A stretch of DNA of 64,000 nucleotides, taken from NCBI RefSeq assembly GCF_000710615.1, contig NZ_JDTH01000002.1:1-64000 (forward strand), written 5' to 3'. Positions 49,531 through 59,046 of this stretch are shown in pieces. Position 1 is the stretch's first letter. Each line of letters begins with the position of its first letter. Both the position numbers and the translations under genes were made by a program. Source of the stretch: Haladaptatus cibarius D43. Its GTDB lineage: Archaea > Halobacteriota > Halobacteria > Halobacteriales > Haladaptataceae. The notes under the pieces are model-generated. The model was not told where the DNA came from. It did not search any database and saw only the letters and a program-made list of their open reading frames with translations.

Positions 49531-50040
49531 ATGGCTAAATATTCGACCGGGAACTCCTCCGGCGGCGGTAGCAGCGGTTCCTGTGAACTCTGCGGGAAAG
49601 CGACCGATTCGCTGACCGAGGCGAGTGTCGCGGGCGCGCAGTTGTCCGTCTGCGAGAACTGTGCGAGCCACAACGACGCGGCACAGCCCACGAAAACCGA
49701 GAACCGAGAACCCAGCGAACAGGACAGAAAGCGCCGGGCCGCCCAGCGGACGGCGCGGATGGATGACGCCCGAAAGGGCGACTCCCGCCACTGGGAGGAA
49801 GAGGGGACGAACTACGACAGCGACCCTCTACCGTACCTCGTCTCCAACTATGGCGACAACGTCGTGGAAGCGCGACAGGACGCGGGCCTTCAGCGCGAGG
49901 AACTCGCCGACGAACTCGACATTCCGGAAAAACACCTTCTCGCGGTCGAACAGAACCGGGCAAACCGGGCGGGCGTCGGCGGATCGGTCATCGAAGCGTT
50001 GGAAGACCACCTCGACGTGACGCTCTCGGAATCGGCGTAG
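49531..50040 (+). CDS. Archaeal MBF1 (multiprotein bridging factor)
   Basis: This 169-residue protein has an N-terminal zinc ribbon (CELCGKATDS and CENCASHND), a basic/polar linker, and a C-terminal Cro/C1-type HTH with VVEARQDAGLQREELADELDIPEKHLLAVEQNRA. aMBF1 is a conserved archaeal transcription or translation cofactor. A TATA-like GATATT about 29 nt upstream supports a leaderless start at 49531. Confidence 0.93.
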   Translation: MAKYSTGNSSGGGSSGSCELCGKATDSLTEASVAGAQLSVCENCASHNDAAQPTKTENREPSEQDRKRRAAQRTARMDDARKGDSRHWEEEGTNYDSDPLPYLVSNYGDNVVEARQDAGLQREELADELDIPEKHLLAVEQNRANRAGVGGSVIEALEDHLDVTLSESA

Positions 50041-50089
50041 GGTTTGAATCGGCGGAGCGTTTTTGTCCGCCGGTTTCGGAGAACGGAGT

Positions 50090-51388
50090 ATGACTCGCGC
50101 GCCAGCGGAACCCTATCGAACGCGCTTCGAAACGACTGTCGAACGACGAGACGGGCGCGACGTGGTTCTCTCGGAGACGTATTTTTACGCCGAAAGCGGC
50201 GGTCAACCCGCCGACAGAGGAACCCTCGGTGGCGTTCCGGTCGTTGACGTACAGAAACACGACGGAGAAGTGGTTCACACGCTCGGAACGAAAATCGAGT
50301 CCGGAGTCGAAATGGAATCCGAGTCGGGAACTAAAACGAAAGCCGACTCAGGAGCCGAAATCGCGGCCGAATCCGGATCGAACCCGGATTCGGCCGCCAG
50401 CCCGGAGTTCGAAGCGGGTGATACCATCGTCGGGCAGATAGACGAAGCCTTCCGAACTTATTGCATGCGAGCGCACACCGCAAGCCACGCCCTCTACGGT
50501 GCTGGTCGGGGAATTTTGGACGACCTCGGCTACGGTGGCTTCGACATCGGCGAGGAGAAAATTCGCGTCGATTTCGAAACCTCGACGGACATCGACGACG
50601 AAATTCTCGTGGAACTCGAACGCCTGACGAACCGCGCGGTTTGGGATTCGCTTCCGGTGTCGTGGGAAGAAATCCCGAAGGAAGAAGCGATGCAACGCGA
50701 GGACATCGCGTTCAACACCAAAACGGAGGAGGGCGTCCTGAGCGATTCCGAGATGGTTCGAGTCGTGGAAATAGAGCAGTGGGACGTGGCGGCCTGCGGC
50801 GGAACACACGTCGAAAATACGCACGAAATCGGCCCGGTTACCATGCTTTCACGGTCGAACCCCGGCGAGGGATTGACTCGGGTTGAGTTCGCCGTCGGCC
50901 CGCCAGCAATCCAACAGCAAGCGGACGAAAAATCCTCGGCGCTCGATTCGGCGCGAATCGCGGGGACGAGTGTCGAAGATTTGCCCGAGGAAATCGATAG
51001 ACTCACCGACGAACTCGACAGCCTCGAAAGCGAACTGGCGGACGCGAAATCCACACTCGTTGGCGAGAAAATAGAGGAGTTGGCGGACGAGACGACATCC
51101 CGAAACGGCAGTGAGTGGCTGGTCGGCACCATCGACGGCGTCGGCCCGAACGAACTCGCAGACCGCGTCCGGGAACTTGCAGGCGATGCGGCGGACGTGG
51201 TCGCACTCACAGGAAAAGACGGCGCGACGTTCCTCGTGGTTGGTGCAGACGGCGACATTTCCGCAGGTGACGTGATAGACGAGGTAACCGCCGAGTTCGG
51301 CGGCGGTGGCGGCGGCAGTTCGGCGTTTGCGCAGGGTGGCGGACTGTCGGCTGAACCGGAAGATGTAGTTTCGTTTTTGCGTGAATAG
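50090..51388 (+). CDS. alaX: Alanyl-tRNA editing protein AlaX
   Basis: This 432-residue protein hydrolyses Ser- or Gly-tRNA-Ala. The editing motifs are RAHTASHALYGAG (HxxxH) and ACGGTHVENTHEIG (about 227-240). The N-terminal part and a C-terminal DHHA1-like segment (VVALTGKDGATFLVVGADG with GGGGGSSAFAQGG) resemble the longer AlaX form. An acidic low-complexity segment (about 68-104), ESGVEMESESG and repeats, interrupts the domain boundary. Start 50090 preferred to 50063. Confidence 0.92.
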   Translation: MTRAPAEPYRTRFETTVERRDGRDVVLSETYFYAESGGQPADRGTLGGVPVVDVQKHDGEVVHTLGTKIESGVEMESESGTKTKADSGAEIAAESGSNPDSAASPEFEAGDTIVGQIDEAFRTYCMRAHTASHALYGAGRGILDDLGYGGFDIGEEKIRVDFETSTDIDDEILVELERLTNRAVWDSLPVSWEEIPKEEAMQREDIAFNTKTEEGVLSDSEMVRVVEIEQWDVAACGGTHVENTHEIGPVTMLSRSNPGEGLTRVEFAVGPPAIQQQADEKSSALDSARIAGTSVEDLPEEIDRLTDELDSLESELADAKSTLVGEKIEELADETTSRNGSEWLVGTIDGVGPNELADRVRELAGDAADVVALTGKDGATFLVVGADGDISAGDVIDEVTAEFGGGGGGSSAFAQGGGLSAEPEDVVSFLRE

Positions 51389-51403
51389 TGCCCGAAACCG
51401 GTG

Positions 51404-53401
51404 TTAGATTGCTAACTGCTCGAAAAAGAACGACCATTCGTCCAGCTTTTCTCGCACGACCATCTCCGTCGGCTTTCCGGTTCCGTGGCCCGTATTCTGT
51501 TCTTCGCGGAGCAAAACCGGTCGGTCTGCGGTGTTCAGTCCCTGCATTCGCGCGGTCATTTTTCGAGCGTGAAATGGATGCACCCGACTGTCGCCTTCGG
51601 CGGTTTTGAACAGCACCGCGGGATACTCCCGTTCTTCGACGTTGTGATATGGCGAGTACTCGCGGATGTACTCGAAATCGTCCGGGTCGTCGGGCGACCC
51701 GTACTCGGAAGTCCACGACGCGCCGAGCAGGAAGTTGTGGAACCGGAGCATGTCGAGCAAGGGAACGGCACAGAGACAGGCCGAAAATAGGTCTGGACGC
51801 TGAGTAAGCGTCGCCCCGACAGTTAGCCCGCCGTTGCTTCGGCCTTCGATTCCGAGACGTTCGGGTCGGGTATAGCCTCGCTCTGCGAGGTACTCCGCCC
51901 CCGCGATGAAATCGTCGAAGGTGTTCTGCTTTCGTTCCTTTCGCGCGGCGTGGTGCCATTCCTCGCCGAACTCGCCGCCGCCGCGAACGTTTGCGACGGC
52001 GAAGACGCCGCCCCGTTCGACGAACGGAATCGTGTACTGCCGGAAGGTCGGGGACTGACTGAGGTCGAATCCACCGTAGCCGTAGAGAACTGTCGGGTTG
52101 TCGCCGTCCAGTTCGACTCCGGCGTGGACGATGAACATCGGAACTTCCGTACCGTCCTTCGACTCGTACCACTCCTGTTCGACTTCGAGGTCAGCGTCGA
52201 TGGACACCGCCGGTCGGTCGATTTCTGTCAGGCCGTCGCCGACGACGTACCGATAAACTGTCGGCGGTTGGTCGAACGACTGAAACCGGAAGAAGCACTC
52301 GCCGCTTTCGCGCACGCCATGCAATCCGTCGATGGAACCGGTTCCGGGCAAGGAAACGTCCTCGACGTGGTCGCCGTCAAGGGTGAACACCGAGAGTTCG
52401 GAAATTGCATTGCGTTCGTACTGCACGACGAGATGGTCGCCCGCGATGGCGAACTTCCACAGAATCGCTTCTTTCTCCGGAATCACCGATTCAAGGTCGT
52501 TCGGGGTGCGGTCGCCTCCGTCGAAATTTGTTCGTGCGATTCGGTAGTTCGGGGCGTCAGCGCTCGTCCGGAAGAAAACCCGGTCGTCGTGAATTTGCGG
52601 GTCGAAAATCGCGTCTTCGCCCACGACGAGCGGCTCGAACTCCCCGTTTTGCTCGTAGTACACGTCAGTTCGTTCCCAGTCGCGCATGAGCGCAGCGACG
52701 GCGTGCTCGCCGTCGCCGCCAGTATGGAGGCGTCCCCACGTTTGGTCGTCGAGTTCGATTGCGAACTCGTGGTCGTCGCCGTCATCACCGAGTCGGTGGT
52801 AGGCAAGCGACTTGTCGAGTTGCCCCTCCTCGTCCAGCGTTCCGGTTCGACCGTAGTAAAATCCGGTTTCGTCCCACGCAAAGGAGAACTCGCCGCTTCG
52901 TCCGACGTCTCGGAGTTCGTCCACGAGGCCACCGGTTTCGCTATCGATGACGCGAATATCGTACTGCTCGGTGCCACCCTCCATGACGCCATAGGCGACG
53001 AGCGACCCGTCAGGTGACGGGACGAACCAGTTTATCGTCAGCGTGCCGTCGTCGCTCCACTCGTTCGGGTCGGCGAGGACGCGACGCTCGCCATCGAACA
53101 CGTCCCGACTCGACAGAACTGGCAGGTCGTCGTCCGGAAACGACACTCGCTGAAAGTAGCCTCCGGAAGTGGGTTTAATCGGGAAGAACTCCGCGATTTC
53201 TGCGAGAGCTTCGAATTGTGGTCTGAGTTCGTCGCGTGCCGTCGTCTGAAGATGGGAGTCGGCGTATTCGTTCTGGGTGGAAATCCATTTCTGCACTGCC
53301 CCGTCGTCACCTTCCAGCCACCGATACGGGTCGGAAATATCCTCGCCGTGCATCGTCTCGCTGGTTTCCCGTCTTTCGGTTTTCGGAGGGTCTGTTGACA
53401 T
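51404..53401 (-). CDS. Prolyl oligopeptidase (S9A)
   Basis: This 665-residue serine peptidase has an N-terminal beta-propeller (about 65-400) and an alpha/beta hydrolase domain. The catalytic Ser is in IEGRSNGGLTVGA, Asp in LFKTAEGDSRVHPFHARK and His in EEQNTGHGTGKPTEM. It also has GGFDLSQSPTF and NVRGGGEFGEEWHHAARKERKQN. It cleaves short peptides after proline. The ATG at 53401 puts MSTDPPKTERRETSETMHG at the N-terminus; another Met lies at 53353. It is divergent from the acyl-CoA dehydrogenase. Confidence 0.94.
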   Translation of the reverse strand: MSTDPPKTERRETSETMHGEDISDPYRWLEGDDGAVQKWISTQNEYADSHLQTTARDELRPQFEALAEIAEFFPIKPTSGGYFQRVSFPDDDLPVLSSRDVFDGERRVLADPNEWSDDGTLTINWFVPSPDGSLVAYGVMEGGTEQYDIRVIDSETGGLVDELRDVGRSGEFSFAWDETGFYYGRTGTLDEEGQLDKSLAYHRLGDDGDDHEFAIELDDQTWGRLHTGGDGEHAVAALMRDWERTDVYYEQNGEFEPLVVGEDAIFDPQIHDDRVFFRTSADAPNYRIARTNFDGGDRTPNDLESVIPEKEAILWKFAIAGDHLVVQYERNAISELSVFTLDGDHVEDVSLPGTGSIDGLHGVRESGECFFRFQSFDQPPTVYRYVVGDGLTEIDRPAVSIDADLEVEQEWYESKDGTEVPMFIVHAGVELDGDNPTVLYGYGGFDLSQSPTFRQYTIPFVERGGVFAVANVRGGGEFGEEWHHAARKERKQNTFDDFIAGAEYLAERGYTRPERLGIEGRSNGGLTVGATLTQRPDLFSACLCAVPLLDMLRFHNFLLGASWTSEYGSPDDPDDFEYIREYSPYHNVEEREYPAVLFKTAEGDSRVHPFHARKMTARMQGLNTADRPVLLREEQNTGHGTGKPTEMVVREKLDEWSFFFEQLAI

Positions 53402-53526
53402 ACTGTCACTCGTCACGGAGGAAACTAATACGTTGTCGGGAACCGGCAACGCGTCGAGGATGCTGAAATGTATCCCTGTGTCACGGAAAACGGGTATCTT
53501 TTTCCCCCGGCACTCGAAGAACCGCC

Positions 53527-54651
53527 ATGAACCTCTCCCCGGAACAACGGGCCATTCGTGACGTGGTTCGGGAATTCGCTGTCGAGGAAATCCAGCCGAC
53601 TGCGGCGGACTGTGACGAGAACGAAGAATTCCCCGAGGACGTGTGGAACGGACTCGCAGAACTCGATTTGACGGGCATGACGGTGCCCGAGGAGTACGGC
53701 GGCATCGACGTGGACAAGATGACCTACAGCATCGCCAACGAGCAAGTCGCCTACGGCGCGCTGTCGGTGGCCACGGCGCTGTCGGTTCACTGCCTTGCAA
53801 CGTCCTGTCTCGCGGAGTTCGGCGACGAAGAGCAAAAAGAACGCTGGCTTCCCGAGATGGCCGAGGGACGACCTGTCGGTGCGTTCGCGCTGTCGGAATC
53901 CGAAGCCGGGTCGAACCCGGCGGAGATGTCCACCGAGGCGCGAAAGGAGGGCGACGAGTACGTCATCAACGGCAAAAAACAGTGGATTACGAACGGCAAG
54001 CGCGCCGACGTGATCGTCCTGTTCGCTAAAACCGACCGGGACGACCCGCGAAGCGTCACGCAGTTCGTGGTTCCGAAGGACGCTGGCGTCGAAGTCGGGA
54101 AGAAAGAGGAGAAACTCGGTCTGCGCGCGAGCGACACGACGAGTCTCATTTTCGACGACGTGCGGATTCCCGCCAACTACCGACTCACCGAAGAGGGCAA
54201 GGGACTTTCCGCCGCACTGCACATTCTGACCGGCGGCCGTATCGGCATCGCCAGTCAGTCGGTCGGACTCTCGCAGGCCGCACTCGACCAAGCCATCGAC
54301 TACGCCGAGGAGCGCGAGCAGTTCGGCAAGCCGATTGCCGACATCCAAACTATTCGGCACAAGTTCGCGGACATGCAGACGAAACTACAGGCAGGGCGTC
54401 TGCTGACTCGGGATGCCGCCCGACTCGCGGACGCTGGCGAGGAACACCAGATGGCGGCGAGCATGGCGAAGTATTTCGCCAGCGAGTCCGCCGTCGAAAT
54501 CACGAACGAGGCGGTGCAGATTCACGGCGGCTACGGCTACACGACGGATTTCGATGTGGAACGCCTCTACCGCGATTCGAAAATCACGACCATCTACGAG
54601 GGAACCTCCGAGATTCAAAAGAAGGTCATCGCCCGCAATCTGCTGGGCTAA
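53527..54651 (+). CDS. Acyl-CoA dehydrogenase
   Basis: This 374-residue FAD enzyme has the N-terminal helical domain (SPEQRAIRDVVREFAVEE), FAD/substrate segments FALSESEAGSNPAEM and YVINGKKQWITNG. The C-terminal helix bundle has HGGYGYTTDFDVERLYRDSKITTIYEGTSEIQK, where the Glu in YEGTSE is the catalytic base. It takes alpha-beta hydrogens from acyl-CoA in beta-oxidation or a branched-chain pathway. Chain-length preference is not readable. Confidence 0.95.
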   Translation: MNLSPEQRAIRDVVREFAVEEIQPTAADCDENEEFPEDVWNGLAELDLTGMTVPEEYGGIDVDKMTYSIANEQVAYGALSVATALSVHCLATSCLAEFGDEEQKERWLPEMAEGRPVGAFALSESEAGSNPAEMSTEARKEGDEYVINGKKQWITNGKRADVIVLFAKTDRDDPRSVTQFVVPKDAGVEVGKKEEKLGLRASDTTSLIFDDVRIPANYRLTEEGKGLSAALHILTGGRIGIASQSVGLSQAALDQAIDYAEEREQFGKPIADIQTIRHKFADMQTKLQAGRLLTRDAARLADAGEEHQMAASMAKYFASESAVEITNEAVQIHGGYGYTTDFDVERLYRDSKITTIYEGTSEIQKKVIARNLLG

Positions 54652-54711
54652 CCCCATAGATTTATGCCACATCGCCGGGATGGCTGATTCGATACCCAGT
54701 TTCGTGATTCG

Positions 54712-55116
54712 ATGACTATCTCCAACCGTTCATCCCTCGTCTCCTTCGATGTCGATTCGGCAGTCTCTGCGCTTCAAAACGCGGCGGGCGATTCTGTTCA
54801 CCTCTGCGTCGAGTACGACACCGAGAATTTCAACACCCTGTATGCCGACCAGATGACCCTCGATTTGTACGACAGCGAACGGGAAATGGTAGACCACTTC
54901 GAGGAAGTCCTCTCCTACGTCCACGTCGATTTCATGGAAAAAGACCTCTTCGAGGAGGTGTTCCGCGATGCGGGCAGCGTCCGTTCGTTTGCTACCTTCA
55001 TGGATCACGTCATCCTCGTTCGGGTGCTCGTCGGCGAAGAGGGACTATTTTTCACGGTTGACACGGATTCCGACGTGACGGCGCTGGTCGAGACAGTGGA
55101 AGAGGTAATCGAGTAA
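54712..55116 (+). CDS. Haloarchaeal protein of unknown function
   Basis: This 134-residue acidic protein, MTISNRSSLVSFDVDSAVSALQNAAG, has an ordered alpha/beta appearance with LCVEYDTENFNTLYADQ and MVDHFEEVLSYVHVDFMEKD. It resembles conserved haloarchaeal small proteins, but I cannot name the family with certainty. It is a single gene between the acyl-CoA dehydrogenase and the HAD gene. Confidence 0.65.
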   Translation: MTISNRSSLVSFDVDSAVSALQNAAGDSVHLCVEYDTENFNTLYADQMTLDLYDSEREMVDHFEEVLSYVHVDFMEKDLFEEVFRDAGSVRSFATFMDHVILVRVLVGEEGLFFTVDTDSDVTALVETVEEVIE

Positions 55117-55183
55117 TCAGACCGAACAACCGAGTGGTTCACCGACCGAAGTCCCTTTGCGCCCGACCTTCCTACAGCAACCT

Positions 55184-55702
55184 GTGACTGACGACGTTGC
55201 AGCGGTGGTGTACGACCTCGATGGAACGCTCGTGCAACTCATCGTGAACTGGAAAGCGGTGGCACAGGACGTAGCGATGGAACTGGAAACTCACGGCGTC
55301 GATGCGAGCGACGCCGACCTCTGGCGGATGCTCGATTTAGCCGACGAGGCGAATGTCCGGCGAGAAATCGAGACGATAATCGGCCAGCACGAACGTGATG
55401 GCGCGCGACGTTCGACTCGCCTCCCGCACGCGGACGAACTGCTTTCCCGTGATGTTCCCGTCGGCGTGTGTTCGCTGAACTGTGAATCGGCCTGCCACGT
55501 CGGCCTCGAAACGCACGGACTTGCGAGACACGTCGATGCCGTCGTCGGACGGGATTCGGTTTCAACGCGAAAGCCCCATCCGGAACCGCTGCGTGCGACC
55601 CTACGGGAACTCGGTGTGGATGGAAACGCCGTTTTCGTCGGGGATTCGCGTCGGGACGAACTGACCGCAGAACGCGCTGGCATCGCCTTCGAATACGTCT
55701 AA
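55184..55702 (+). CDS. HAD-superfamily phosphatase
   Basis: This 172-residue protein uses a GTG start at 55184 (MTDDVAAVVYDLDGTLVQL). HAD motif I is DLDGT, motif II is near VPVGVCSLNCESAC, motif III Lys is in STRKPHPEPL, and motif IV is FVGDSRRDELTAERAGI. It is a phosphatase of the PGP/beta-phosphoglucomutase-like group with a small cap. Substrate unknown. Confidence 0.85.
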   Translation: MTDDVAAVVYDLDGTLVQLIVNWKAVAQDVAMELETHGVDASDADLWRMLDLADEANVRREIETIIGQHERDGARRSTRLPHADELLSRDVPVGVCSLNCESACHVGLETHGLARHVDAVVGRDSVSTRKPHPEPLRATLRELGVDGNAVFVGDSRRDELTAERAGIAFEYV

Positions 55703-55743
55703 GCGGGTTCGGCCCAGCGGCTTTCCGTTCGATTCCTGCTCGA

Positions 55744-56394
55744 CTACTGACCGCCAGCGAGCGTATTTTTCACGAGATTCTCGTGACCGCGGCGTAGTCG
55801 CTCCGAGAGGGATTGATGTGTCACACCGAGTTCACCAGCGAGCGTTTTCGCGGAGACTTCCCGCGGAACGGAGTAGTAGCCCCGGTCGTGGGCGAGTTGA
55901 AGTGTCTGTCGTTGACTTTGGGTCAGACCGAACTGGCCGGGTCGTTTCTGTGTGAACTCCTGAATCGTGTTGATTTCGAGGTCGATTCCTCGGGTTTCAC
56001 AATGTTCGTAGGTACGAGCGAGTGCGTCGTGGTCACCGAACAAAATCCGGAGATTCCACGTATCTTTTTTTCCGGTTGCGGTGAGAATCGCTCCCTGTTC
56101 TTCCACGAGGATTTGCACGAGGGCGTCGATTTTGGTGACCCACTCCAACTGGTAGAGACATTCAGTGTCGAACTCGGCGATGAGTTGGAAATTTCTCACG
56201 CTATCGTCGGTGAGGAGGGCGGATTCGACGGCTTCATGGTCGCTGGTGCCTGCCCAGACGAACGGCAGCAGCCGATTTCGACTGTGTGCCACGACCTGTT
56301 CGATGTCGAACCGGGTAGTGTCGAGCTTTTGAAGGGTTCGTTGGAGGGCGAACGTATCGGCGGGAAACGTCACCTCAGCAATCGTTCCCGTCAT
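55744..56394 (-). CDS. Bat-type HTH-10 transcriptional regulator (second copy)
   Basis: This protein of about 216 residues (MTGTIAEVTFPADTFAL) has a sensor-like N-terminal domain and a C-terminal HTH_10: FGLTQSQRQTLQLAHDRGYYSVPREVSAKTLAGELGV then SLSERLRRGHENLVKNTLA. It is paralogous to the regulator at 5885-6538. Targets unknown. Start at 56394 or 56406. Confidence 0.87.
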   Translation of the reverse strand: MTGTIAEVTFPADTFALQRTLQKLDTTRFDIEQVVAHSRNRLLPFVWAGTSDHEAVESALLTDDSVRNFQLIAEFDTECLYQLEWVTKIDALVQILVEEQGAILTATGKKDTWNLRILFGDHDALARTYEHCETRGIDLEINTIQEFTQKRPGQFGLTQSQRQTLQLAHDRGYYSVPREVSAKTLAGELGVTHQSLSERLRRGHENLVKNTLAGGQ

Positions 56395-56643
56395 ACCCCT
56401 TCTCACGCGTTCTCATTGATACCGTTATTGGCCGATTTCAGATAAATAAGCTGTACGATAGTGGAATCAAATTCCATTCAACGGTACTTTTTCGGGGGTG
56501 GCGGCGTGGACGCGCTAATAGAGAATTCCCACTCGAACCAACAAGTCCGTGGCGTATCGTATCGTCGAATGTGGCCATTTCAGTCCGGTTCGTCGTTTTC
56601 TGCCCCTTCGTCGTGTTTTTCGTTCCTGACGGATTTCGGCGTT

Positions 56644-56886
56644 TTAGTCCGCCTGCTGGCGACGAGCGTAGAAAAACACGCAAATCGCGGTGACGAACCA
56701 CACGATTGCGCCGATGCGAACCGCGAAGGAGACGCGCGACGCCCACGTCGGCAGCGACACACCCGAGAAAAACGCGATGAGTGCGACGAGTGGCGCACCG
56801 ATGACGATGGTGGTGACGAAGGTGACCTGCATCACCCACCCGTAATCGACGCCGTCCGGACTGTAGGTTTCGACTGGTTCGGGCAC
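56644..56886 (-). CDS. Small two-helix membrane protein (DUF5822-like)
   Basis: This 80-residue protein, MPEPVETYSPDGVDYGWVMQV, has two helices (VTFVTTIVIGAPLVALIAFFS and VRIGAIVWFVTAICVFFYA) and a basic end. It resembles a conserved haloarchaeal small membrane family; I believe this is DUF5822 but am not certain. It is divergent from the panB gene. Confidence 0.7.
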   Translation of the reverse strand: MPEPVETYSPDGVDYGWVMQVTFVTTIVIGAPLVALIAFFSGVSLPTWASRVSFAVRIGAIVWFVTAICVFFYARRQQAD

Positions 56887-57016
56887 AGATAAACGCGAGA
56901 ACCGGGTGGGCTTAAGAGTTATCAGGTCTGGTCAGCAGGCCGAGTAAGGCGGCCAATTTCCGGTTAATCCGTGGCCGACCGCGGAGGTTAAGCCCTCCGA
57001 ACAAGGAGTTCGAGGT

Positions 57017-57826
57017 ATGCCAACGGTGAGGGATATTCGCGCCAAGGCGGGCGAAGCGCCGATTACGATGCTCACGGCCTACGACGCGCCGACAGCCGAA
57101 ATCGTGGACGACGCCGACATCGACATGATACTCGTCGGGGACAGCATGGGCAACGCAGTGTTGGGATACGATTCCACGCTTCCCGTCACGGTTGACGAGG
57201 TTGCGAGTCGAACCGGGGCCGTTGCCCGCGGTGTTGAAGATGCACTGGTCATCGCCGATTTGCCATTCTTGAGTTTCGGCTTCGATACGAAGACGGCGGT
57301 CGAACACGCAGGTCGAATGGTAAAAGAGGAAGGTGCAAACGCCGTCAAAATCGAGAGCGGAAGCCACACCGTGGAGCTAACCGAAACGCTCTCACAAATC
57401 GGTATTCCGGTGATGGCCCACCTCGGGCTGACGCCACAGCACGTCAACCAGTCGGGATACGCCCGACAGGGAACGTCGCAGGAGTCCGCAGAGGGAATGC
57501 TCGAACTCGCCAGAGAACACGAGGAAGCGGGCGCGTTCTCGCTCGTCCTCGAACACGTTCCGGCGAACCTGGCGGAAACCATCACGGAAGAACTCGACAT
57601 CCCGACCATCGGAATCGGTGCCGGGCCACACACGGACGGGCAGGTGCTCGTCATCACCGACGCAGTCGGATTGGGCGACTGGAGTCCATCGTTCTCGAAG
57701 CAGTTCGGCGACGTTCGAGGCGAAATGGAACGTGCGGTTTCCGCGTACCGCGACGAAGTCGAATCCGGCGAGTTCCCGGCGGACGAACACTCGCACGTCG
57801 AAGAAAATCTGGACGACGTGTACTGA
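57017..57826 (+). CDS. panB: 3-methyl-2-oxobutanoate hydroxymethyltransferase
   Basis: This 269-residue enzyme makes ketopantoate from 2-oxoisovalerate and methylene-tetrahydrofolate or methylene-tetrahydromethanopterin, the first step to coenzyme A. Diagnostic segments: LTAYDAPTAEIVDDADIDMILVGDSMGN (metal-binding Asp), LPFLSFGF, NAVKIESG, MAHLGLTPQHVNQSGYARQG and TIGIGAGPHTDGQVLVITDAVG. It stands alone, with AGGTTAAG about 31 nt upstream as a likely TATA box. Confidence 0.97.
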   Translation: MPTVRDIRAKAGEAPITMLTAYDAPTAEIVDDADIDMILVGDSMGNAVLGYDSTLPVTVDEVASRTGAVARGVEDALVIADLPFLSFGFDTKTAVEHAGRMVKEEGANAVKIESGSHTVELTETLSQIGIPVMAHLGLTPQHVNQSGYARQGTSQESAEGMLELAREHEEAGAFSLVLEHVPANLAETITEELDIPTIGIGAGPHTDGQVLVITDAVGLGDWSPSFSKQFGDVRGEMERAVSAYRDEVESGEFPADEHSHVEENLDDVY

Positions 57827-57855
57827 TTCGGTGAAATCGTTCTGACTTTCCCCTT

Positions 57856-58632
57856 CTACCGAACGCCTTCCAAAAACCGCGTCAGCGTTCCGTTGAACGC
57901 CTCCGGCGTTTCGAGCATAGTTAGATGCGCGGTTCCTTCGATTTCGACGTACTGGCCGTCGATGACGTTGTCGGCCAGATATTTGTGATATCGTGGCGGC
58001 GTGAGCATGTCGTGCTCGCCGACGACGGCGAGCGTCGGGGCGACGATTCCGTTCAACTGGTCGCGCACGTCGAAAGTGTGACAGGAGTGAAAATCACGAC
58101 TCGTCACTCGCCGTCCGACTTCGTACATCGACTCTTTCGAAAGTTCGACGTAGCGGTCGTCTGGGTCGTGAAATAGGCGGTCGCCGTCGTGTAAAAATTC
58201 GACGGCGCGGTCGAAATCCGATTCGAGCCAGATGAGTAAATCGTCGAGTACGGCCAGTTTTGCGCCGGTTCCGACGAGTGCGAGGGCGTCGGGTTCGAAG
58301 TCGCGGTCGAGGACGAGGTGCATGACGATTGCGCCGCCGAGCGAGTTGCCGACGAGGGTTTTCGCTCCGGTTTCCTCGGCGACGGCCAGCACGTCGTCGG
58401 AGTAGGCCGAGATGGTGCTCCAGCCGGGGTCTGCCTCCACGTCTTCGGAGTCGCCGTGGCCACTCAAATCAAGTGCGACGACGGGGAACGAAGAAGCGAG
58501 GCGGGCGAGTTGAGCTTTCCAGAGTTCGTGTGTGCCGCCGCTTCCGTGGACGAACAGCACCGGGTCGCCCTCACCACCACGGTCTACGATGCGATAAGCT
58601 GTCGTCCGGTCGTGGTGTGTGACTGTTTCCAT
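57856..58632 (-). CDS. Alpha/beta hydrolase
   Basis: This 258-residue hydrolase has the oxyanion HGSGGTHELW, nucleophile Ser in TLVGNSLGGAIVMHL, Asp in VVGEHDMLTPP and His in IEGTAHLTMLE. It could act on an ester or epoxide or be a haloalkane dehalogenase relative; substrate unknown. The ATG at 58632 is chosen since METVTHHDRTTAYRI is the natural N-terminus. It is convergent with panB, with a 29-bp gap. Confidence 0.9.
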   Translation of the reverse strand: METVTHHDRTTAYRIVDRGGEGDPVLFVHGSGGTHELWKAQLARLASSFPVVALDLSGHGDSEDVEADPGWSTISAYSDDVLAVAEETGAKTLVGNSLGGAIVMHLVLDRDFEPDALALVGTGAKLAVLDDLLIWLESDFDRAVEFLHDGDRLFHDPDDRYVELSKESMYEVGRRVTSRDFHSCHTFDVRDQLNGIVAPTLAVVGEHDMLTPPRYHKYLADNVIDGQYVEIEGTAHLTMLETPEAFNGTLTRFLEGVR

Positions 58633-58764
58633 GTCGTATGTCTCACGCGCGTAGAGCATAAAGTTCCGGACGAATACGCGGCGATTTCGGACGCAAATCG
58701 ATGGAACCGCATTTCCACCGTTTGTTCGGTAATCGATGTACTGTAGCACCCTCTCCAGCGAAAG

Positions 58765-58801
58765 ACTTAAATGTCTTCGAACCTAACCAGAGGTTAGCTA
58801 A
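58765..58801 (+). promoter_or_regulatory. Promoter and palindromes of the Hsp20-like/cdc48 operon
   Basis: ACTTAAATG (TATA-like, about 58765-58773) is flanked by AAGAC/GTCTT arms. Downstream, CTAACC-AGA-GGTTAG and the perfect 12-bp palindrome GGTTAGCTAACC overlap just before the ATG at 58804. A dimeric regulator bound there could control the operon. Confidence 0.5.
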
Positions 58802-58803
58802 CC

Positions 58804-59046
58804 ATGACACTCGAACGTATCACACAGCAGAGTGGCAGCATCTCCCGTCGCTACAGCTACGACGATGGAGATGTCGTCGTCGCCGACTTCGGCACTGCAG
58901 ACGTTTCGGTAGACGTGCTCGAAGACGTGGCAATCGTCGTCGTCGAGGAAGATGACGATGAGTTCCAGACGGAAATCGACCTGCCAACCGGAGGGGCAGA
59001 AGTGTTAATCAACAACGGAATCCTAACCATAACGGAGGGACGATGA
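58804..59046 (+). CDS. Hsp20-like small protein
   Basis: This 80-residue protein, [22 protein letters not shown], has a beta-sandwich pattern like an alpha-crystallin core ([29 protein letters not shown], then [24 protein letters not shown]), but without the long N-terminal arm or the C-terminal IxI motif of true small heat-shock proteins. Its stop overlaps the cdc48 start (ATGA), so the two are co-translated. It may be a cofactor of Cdc48; inferred from position. Confidence 0.75.
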   Translation: MTLERITQQSGSISRRYSYDDGDVVVADFGTADVSVDVLEDVAIVVVEEDDDEFQTEIDLPTGGAEVLINNGILTITEGR

